A DNA stretch of 27,588 nt from a virus: positions 1-27,588 of IMG/VR virus record IMGVR_UViG_3300045440_000108; one strand, written 5' to 3'. Below, in pieces: positions 24,019-27,588 of the stretch (the first letter of the stretch is position 1; each line of letters starts with the position of its first letter). The notes under the pieces are model-generated. The model was not told the DNA's origin and made no database searches. It saw only the letters and a list, made by a program, of their open reading frames with translations. A program made the position numbers and the translations under genes.

Positions 24019-24938
24019 TGAGCGGCATTCTCGGCGCTCTTGCTGGCGCAAGCAGCGGCTACGCTTCATCGACCTATTTGATGGGCGTTGGCGCCGGCGG
24101 CACTTCGTCCAAGTTCTTTACGTCCTGGAACTACGGATACACCTTTGATTCTGCCTCGATGATTTATCCTGGGCAGAATGGCTTTCTTGTACCAAGCACA
24201 CGCATAAACGTCGAAACAGCAGAAATTGCGTACTTCACGCAAAGCACCGGCTCCTTTGGGATCCTGTACGACCTGGTATGGACCACGATATCAGGGCTTG
24301 CCAGCAAGGTTAATCTCGACGGTGTCCAATACCTGATGTCAGATGCCGGCCTTGCCTCTGGAGCATCTGCTGCGGTTACGCTGTCGATCGCAACACCTGG
24401 TGTGGTCACCTGGTCAAGCAATACTGTGGTTGTTGGCGACACCATCATGTTTACGACAACGGGCGCGCTACCGACCGGCCTGACGCCCAATACAGTCTAT
24501 TTTGTACAGGCGATCGTAACCTCCGGAAACACCTTCAACATCGCTGCCACCAAGGGTGGCGCTGCGATTGCATTTTCCGGAACCCAGAGCGGAACACATA
24601 CCGCTTACCTGCGGCCGCGCCGCAGGTTCACGGTGGCCGGCGCGCCTTCCACAAACCCATCGTGGGCCAGGCAGCCGGTTGCGCCAACGGCCAACACCAG
24701 CAACCCGGTTACGTTCACTTCCACCGGCCACGGGTTCACCAATGGGCAAACGGTTGGTTTCACCACCACTGGATCGCTGCCGTCAGGACTGAGTCCAAAC
24801 ACCCAGTACTACATCGTCAACGCCGCTGCGAATACCTTCCAGGTTTCCGCAACATCTGGCGGCGCTGCGCTGGGCAACGGCGCGATCAAGTCAGGCACAT
24901 ACCTGTGCATGAGAACCATTACCGTAATCGTGTCATAA
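24018..24938 (+). CDS. Tail fibre-associated protein with a duplicated module
   Basis: 306 residues. The N-terminus (MSGILGALAGASSGYASS) is Gly/Ala/Ser-rich; ~20-115 is a beta-rich segment of unknown type. Then two copies of an ~80-residue module: ~118-197 (GDTIMFTTTGALPTGLTPNT, NTFNIAATKGGAAIAFSGTQ) and ~222-298 (GQTVGFTTTGSLPSGLSPNT, NTFQVSATSGGAALGNGAIK). That module recurs in many phage fibre and appendage proteins. Position between a fibre gene and an orphan suggests a surface or fibre-tip component. No catalytic residues or membrane segment. Role inferred from module type. Confidence 0.72.
   Translation: MSGILGALAGASSGYASSTYLMGVGAGGTSSKFFTSWNYGYTFDSASMIYPGQNGFLVPSTRINVETAEIAYFTQSTGSFGILYDLVWTTISGLASKVNLDGVQYLMSDAGLASGASAAVTLSIATPGVVTWSSNTVVVGDTIMFTTTGALPTGLTPNTVYFVQAIVTSGNTFNIAATKGGAAIAFSGTQSGTHTAYLRPRRRFTVAGAPSTNPSWARQPVAPTANTSNPVTFTSTGHGFTNGQTVGFTTTGSLPSGLSPNTQYYIVNAAANTFQVSATSGGAALGNGAIKSGTYLCMRTITVIVS
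24369..24911 (+). repeat. Duplicated ~80-residue module (24369-24608 and 24681-24911)
   Basis: Both units carry FTTTG-x-LP-x-GL-x-PNT, then Y-x-V/I, then NTF-x-x-x-AT-x-GGAA. They lie head to tail in one gene with a ~24-residue spacer. The protein match is clear; the DNA match is partial. Confidence 0.75.
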
Positions 24939-24947
24939 GGGGGAGCC

Positions 24948-25532
24948 ATGCTGACCGAAGAAGAAAAACCGACAACTTCAGAAGAGGACATCGTTCTGTT
25001 CGATGACCTCTATGTCACCTACAGCACGTTCAAAAATGGTTTTACATTCACCAGGGGAGGAAACTCCTACCAGTGGATTGCAAAGCACGAATTCATTCCA
25101 CCATCGGAAAATCGCTGCATCAAGTGGCCATACGATGAAGACGTGAAATGGGACTTGTGTCAGCACGCTTCATTGGCTATTCAGGGTCGAGCAGAATACG
25201 TTTTTGAAACCCCAAATGGTTTTACTTCCTACGAGTGGAAGAAGGGGTGGCACAACGTAGAGAATGGAGGTGGATACCTGCCGTCTGGATTGTTCAGCCG
25301 GGTCTTTTATGATGATTTTACGCTGTGTTGCATCCTACAAAGAAGTGCAAGACAATTGGCTCCGGCGTACCTTTATTCGGTATTTGAGGACTCCATCACA
25401 CTGGACGTGGATGCAGCCTTTATCCATTACGCCACGGGACCTCGCCAGAAAGAAACCGACTTTGATATTCCGGCTGGATCAACGATAAACATTGGCAGCC
25501 TAAATTTTGCCATTGTAGGGTACAGAATTTAG
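24948..25532 (+). CDS. Unrecognised protein, 194 residues
   Basis: ATG at 24948 follows a good ribosome site (GGGGGAG). I do not recognise a family. The sequence is Trp/Tyr/Phe-rich with two similar short pieces (NGFTFTRGGNSYQWIAK at ~31 and NGFTSYEWKKGWHN at ~91) and Cys residues at ~57, 71, 126 and 127. It has no signal peptide or membrane span and looks globular beta. The C-terminal ~40 residues (QKETDFDIPAGSTINIGSLNFAI) suggest a beta-sandwich end. It lies after fibre genes and before lysis genes, the slot where phages often carry host-range or cargo genes. GC is lower (45% at 25021-25080) than the fibre genes before it. Candidate fibre tip, chaperone or cargo protein. Confidence 0.6.
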   Translation: MLTEEEKPTTSEEDIVLFDDLYVTYSTFKNGFTFTRGGNSYQWIAKHEFIPPSENRCIKWPYDEDVKWDLCQHASLAIQGRAEYVFETPNGFTSYEWKKGWHNVENGGGYLPSGLFSRVFYDDFTLCCILQRSARQLAPAYLYSVFEDSITLDVDAAFIHYATGPRQKETDFDIPAGSTINIGSLNFAIVGYRI

Positions 25533-25543
25533 GGGACCAGATC

Positions 25544-25786
25544 TTGAGCGATCAGCAAACATCAATAGAAATGGTCGGCATTGTCCTTACGATCATTTCT
25601 CTTGTGGCCGGCGGCGTCGGCATCTGGGTCACCTTGCGTGAACGTCTGGTAAGGGCCGAAACGAAAATTGAGGTACTGGAGCGCCAACACAGCGATCACA
25701 AATCCGAAGTGACATCGCTTCGCGAATACCTGGACGCTCAGTTTGGTGAATTGAGAAAGGTTCTCGCAATGAAGGCAGACAGGTAA
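25544..25786 (+). CDS. Membrane-anchored coiled-coil protein, holin-region
   Basis: 80 residues from TTG 25544 after GGGGA (25532-25536); the stop overlaps the endolysin start (TAATG). One transmembrane helix at ~10-30 (MVGIVLTIISLVAGGVGIWV) is followed by a charged helix (~31-78, LRERLVRAETKIEVLERQHS). This N-in/C-out or reverse single-span layout with a coiled coil is frequent among small proteins in phage lysis cassettes and before amidase genes. It could be a holin-like, antiholin-like or spanin-assisting protein; nothing in the sequence decides. It is not a Rz, which is present separately at 26422. Confidence 0.65.
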   Translation: MSDQQTSIEMVGIVLTIISLVAGGVGIWVTLRERLVRAETKIEVLERQHSDHKSEVTSLREYLDAQFGELRKVLAMKADR

Positions 25787-26262
25787 TGGCGCCTATCGGG
25801 AAAATAAAATTCCTGACGATACATTGCTCTGCCACTCCAGAAGGCCGATCCGTATCTGCCGGCCAAATAACCAAGTGGGATAAGGCCAAGTTCGGCCAGA
25901 CCAGTTACCACTGGGTCATCGAAATCGACGGCACGCCTATTCGCACGCTGTCTGATCGTTACAAAGGCGCCCACGTCGGCGGCCACAATACCGGGAATGT
26001 TGGAATCTGCTATGTCGGCGGCATGGACGGCCAAATGCATTTCCCGAAAGACACGCGGACAGATCCGCAAAAACTTGCGATGCGAAACCTGGTCGATTTC
26101 TACCGGGCCAACTACCCTGGGATCATCATCAGGGGACATCGCGACTGGTCGCCAGATTTGAACGGCGACGGCATCATCGAAACGAAGGAATGGGTGAAGT
26201 CCTGTCCATCGTTCGATGTCTCCAAATGGCTTGCTGAAATCAAGGTGAATGCAAATGGATAA
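25786..26262 (+). CDS. Endolysin, N-acetylmuramoyl-L-alanine amidase
   Basis: 158 residues, Amidase_2/PGRP family (T7 lysozyme type), cutting the amide bond between muramic acid and L-alanine in the host wall at lysis. Zinc ligands: His13 (TIHCSAT), His118 (GHRDWSPD), Cys140 (KSCPSFDV). Tyr41 (SYHWVIEIDG) and Lys138 match the catalytic Tyr and Lys of T7 lysozyme. Between His118 and Cys140 lies D-L-N-G-D-G-I-I-E-T-K-E (124-135), which has the EF-hand loop pattern (D1, N3, D5, G6, I8, E12). No signal sequence, so release needs a holin. The start overlaps the previous stop, and the ATG of the next gene lies 8 bases before its own stop. Confidence 0.95.
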   Translation: MAPIGKIKFLTIHCSATPEGRSVSAGQITKWDKAKFGQTSYHWVIEIDGTPIRTLSDRYKGAHVGGHNTGNVGICYVGGMDGQMHFPKDTRTDPQKLAMRNLVDFYRANYPGIIIRGHRDWSPDLNGDGIIETKEWVKSCPSFDVSKWLAEIKVNANG

Positions 26263-26413
26263 GATCAAGGGTTACAAGACGTACATCGTTGGCGCCCTGG
26301 GTGTACTTGGCGCGATCGCCAGTTACCTGGTTGGGGATGTCACGATTGCCGAGGCTGGTCAGTTGGTGCTGACGGCAATCCTCGGCATGACCGTTCGCAA
26401 CGCCATCCAGTAG
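26255..26413 (+). CDS. Small membrane protein, putative holin
   Basis: 52 residues: MDKIKGYKTYIVGALGVLGA, then IASYLVGDVTIAEAGQLVLT and AILGMTVRNAIQ. It has one clear hydrophobic helix (~10-27) and a second moderately hydrophobic helix (~31-47), with a positive N-terminus. Such 50-80-residue, two-helix proteins next to an amidase are common in phage lysis cassettes and are usually called holins, which open the inner membrane to let the endolysin out. The ATG lies inside the endolysin's last codons. It may instead be an antiholin or partner of the protein at 25544. Holin role is inferred from size, hydrophobicity and position. Confidence 0.6.
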   Translation: MDKIKGYKTYIVGALGVLGAIASYLVGDVTIAEAGQLVLTAILGMTVRNAIQ

Positions 26414-26421
26414 GCGCGGCG

Positions 26422-26781
26422 GTGTCGATTCGGTCGATGGCCCTCCTAAGCACTGGGTGCCTCCTCCTCATCCTGTCCATCTTGTGCTGGACGCGAGGGA
26501 GGGCCATCGACCACCTATTGACGGAACTGGGAGCGAAAGACGCCCAGATCCTGGACCTGACTGCCAGCCTGGAGGCCCAGGGAAAGCAAATCGCGGAACT
26601 GTCCAGGCTGGCGGCCGAGCGCAAAGCCCAGGTCGAACAGGCGCTGAAGCAAGCCGGCACGTTCAGGGGGATCATTGATCGCCGCGCTCAGGCAATCCTG
26701 GTCCGACCTCCTGCCGGCGCCACAGCCTGTGAGGCGGCCGAGAACCTAATCGACGCATATCGAGCAGGGGGGCAACTGTGA
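26422..26781 (+). CDS. Rz-like inner-membrane spanin
   Basis: 119 residues from GTG 26422, with ATG 26437 as alternative. An N-terminal transmembrane anchor (~6-24, MALLSTGCLLLILSILCW) is followed by a long periplasmic coiled-coil region (~30-83: LTELGAKDAQILDLTASLEA, AERKAQVEQALKQAGTFRGI) and a short tail with a conserved-looking ACEAAENLIDAY. This is the layout of an i-spanin: it joins the Rz1-like lipoprotein across the periplasm and fuses the inner and outer membranes at the last step of lysis. It overlaps the Rz1-like gene by 4 bases (GTGA). Lambda Rz is 153 residues. Confidence 0.85.
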   Translation: MSIRSMALLSTGCLLLILSILCWTRGRAIDHLLTELGAKDAQILDLTASLEAQGKQIAELSRLAAERKAQVEQALKQAGTFRGIIDRRAQAILVRPPAGATACEAAENLIDAYRAGGQL

Positions 26782-27017
26782 AGCCCGTGCTGGCGCTCCT
26801 GTTGTGCCTGACCGCGTCTGGCTGCGCCACCCGCACCGTCACCGTCGAGGTGCCAAAGCCAATCCCGGTGCCGTGTGTCGCCCCGGTTGTCCGTGAGCCG
26901 CAGTACCCTACCGGCGGCAAGGACATCTACGAAAAGGTCAGGACGCTTCTCGCTGAACTGGAGTTGCGGAAAGGCTACGAAGTCGAACTTCAGGCCGCAC
27001 TGGCAGCGTGCCGGTAG
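26778..27017 (+). CDS. Rz1-like outer-membrane lipoprotein spanin
   Basis: 79 residues from GTG 26778, 4 bases overlapping the Rz-like stop, with GGGGGG upstream. The signal peptide MKPVLALLLCLTASG ends in a lipobox with Cys16 (ASGC), then VPKPIPVPCVAPV, a Pro-rich stretch typical of Rz1, and a charged helix (EKVRTLLAELELRKGYEVELQ). The lipid-anchored form would sit in the outer membrane and bind the Rz-like coiled coil. Unlike lambda, where Rz1 is nested inside Rz in another frame, here the gene is downstream and only abuts it. Its last 80 bases overlap the integrase gene on the other strand. Confidence 0.86.
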   Translation: MKPVLALLLCLTASGCATRTVTVEVPKPIPVPCVAPVVREPQYPTGGKDIYEKVRTLLAELELRKGYEVELQAALAACR

Positions 27018-27588
27018 CAATCGCATCCATGATCGCGACCGATGTCCTGGTCTGCGCCGATCTGATCACCTCATCGAAAACACCGAGATACCGCTCGGTG
27101 GTCTTAACGCTTGAGTGTCCAAGCATCATCTGCACTTCTGTCAGCGTCGAGCCACCGAGCAACCCATAGGTTGCGTATGTGTGCCGCAGATCGTGCGGCC
27201 GGACTCCAGACAGACCCATCTGCTTCATCACGGCGCGCCAGGTCGGATACGGGTAGGTGAGCGGCCCTTCCCTGTCCTCTGCCGGGAAGATCCAGCGCTT
27301 GTGCGCCAGGGGATGCGACTGGACCTGGCGCAGCATGATTCGGATATCGTCGCCCAGTTGGACCACCCGCGGGACGGTCTTGGTCCGCGGCAGCGAAAGG
27401 GTGCCGGCTTCCCAGTTCACCCAGGACCACTCGGCCAGGGACCATTCCCGCATCCGTAGCCCGGTGATCATCAGAGCCTTGAACAAGGCCACCGAGGCCC
27501 ATCTGCGCGGATCCTGGGCCTCCAGGGCGGCCACCAGGGCGCGCATCTGCTCCGGTGTCAGGATGGTCTGCTTCTTGCGCTCCTTGAA
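26938..27588 (-). CDS. Tyrosine recombinase integrase, partial (N-terminus outside window)
   Basis: The minus strand is open through the right edge of the window (216 visible residues); the true start lies beyond 27588, and an internal Met at 27544-27546 is not the likely start. The visible C-terminal catalytic domain holds all key residues, numbered from that Met: Arg31 (TGLRMREW), Lys56 (SLPRTKT), His118 and Arg121 (RPHDLRHT), His144 (MLGHSS) and the Tyr153 nucleophile (TTERYLGV). The tail after Tyr153 is about 49 residues. It would carry out site-specific integration and excision between attP and attB. It is transcribed toward the late operon and ends 80 bases inside the Rz1-like gene, so no gap is left for an attachment site between them. 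Confidence 0.94.
   Translation of the reverse strand, partial: FKERKKQTILTPEQMRALVAALEAQDPRRWASVALFKALMITGLRMREWSLAEWSWVNWEAGTLSLPRTKTVPRVVQLGDDIRIMLRQVQSHPLAHKRWIFPAEDREGPLTYPYPTWRAVMKQMGLSGVRPHDLRHTYATYGLLGGSTLTEVQMMLGHSSVKTTERYLGVFDEVIRSAQTRTSVAIMDAIATGTLPVRPEVRLRSLSATPVQREAS

Noticed and set aside
23287-24069. 260-codon minus-strand frame opposite the fibre gene
   Set aside because: Low-complexity antisense of Gly/Thr-rich fibre repeats; not a credible protein.
1-27588. tRNA genes, insertion sequences, toxin or anti-phage defence genes
   Set aside because: No cloverleaf pattern, transposase, terminal inverted repeats or defence-type domains were seen on either strand.

Overview
The window is the late (virion assembly and lysis) arm of a lambda-like temperate siphophage, or the equivalent part of a prophage, ending in a partial integrase gene. 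The host is most likely a Gram-negative proteobacterium: there is a two-component spanin (inner-membrane Rz-like protein plus an outer-membrane lipoprotein Rz1-like), which only makes sense with an outer membrane. Base composition is moderately GC-rich with clear local dips, as in mosaic phage genomes. I cannot name the host genus from the sequence alone; a betaproteobacterial host is only a guess.

Layout, left to right. Positions 1-84: AT-rich leader. 85-2497: small and large terminase subunits (Nu1/GpA type). 2505-3071: a gpW-like connector with an extra N-terminal beta-sandwich. 3071-4630: portal. 4664-6595: an S78 prohead protease fused in frame to an HK97-fold capsid protein, with a strong internal ribosome binding site that could start a capsid-only product. 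6610-6635: strong hairpin. 6661-7099: a 57-residue protein and a gpFII-like head-tail joining protein. 7105-11128: a six-gene block of virion surface proteins (beta-sandwich protein, tail-fibre-like proteins, a protein with about 11 tandem repeats) sitting where lambda has only gene Z. 11136-16608: tail terminator (U-like), a 49-residue protein, tail tube (V-like), the G/GT chaperones joined by a -1 frameshift at an A-AAA-AAC site, and a 1078-residue tape measure. 16609-22939: tail tip genes in the order M, L, K, I, J. 22942-25532: two fibre-like proteins and an orphan. 25544-27017: lysis cassette (membrane/coiled-coil protein, amidase endolysin, small putative holin, Rz-like, Rz1-like). 26938-27588, minus strand: tyrosine integrase, cut by the window edge.

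Almost every gene on the plus strand overlaps or nearly touches the next (ATGA, GTGA and TAATG junctions are frequent), so 85-27017 reads as one late transcription unit whose promoter must lie before the window. No intergenic gap exceeds about 85 bases. The products work as a pipeline: terminase packages DNA through the portal into a protease-matured capsid; connector proteins (gpW-like, FII-like) close the head; tube, tape measure and chaperones make the tail; M-L-K-I-J make the tip; the fibre genes add receptor-binding parts; the amidase, holin candidate and spanins release progeny.

The most interesting points are the surface-protein block inserted in the head-tail joining region, together with a related-looking beta-sandwich domain on the gpW-like connector (a possible neck-appendage system), the nested capsid start, the low-GC domain inserted in the gpL homologue, the EF-hand-like loop inside the endolysin active site, and the 80-base convergent overlap of the Rz1-like gene with the integrase. 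No defence, toxin or RNA genes were found.
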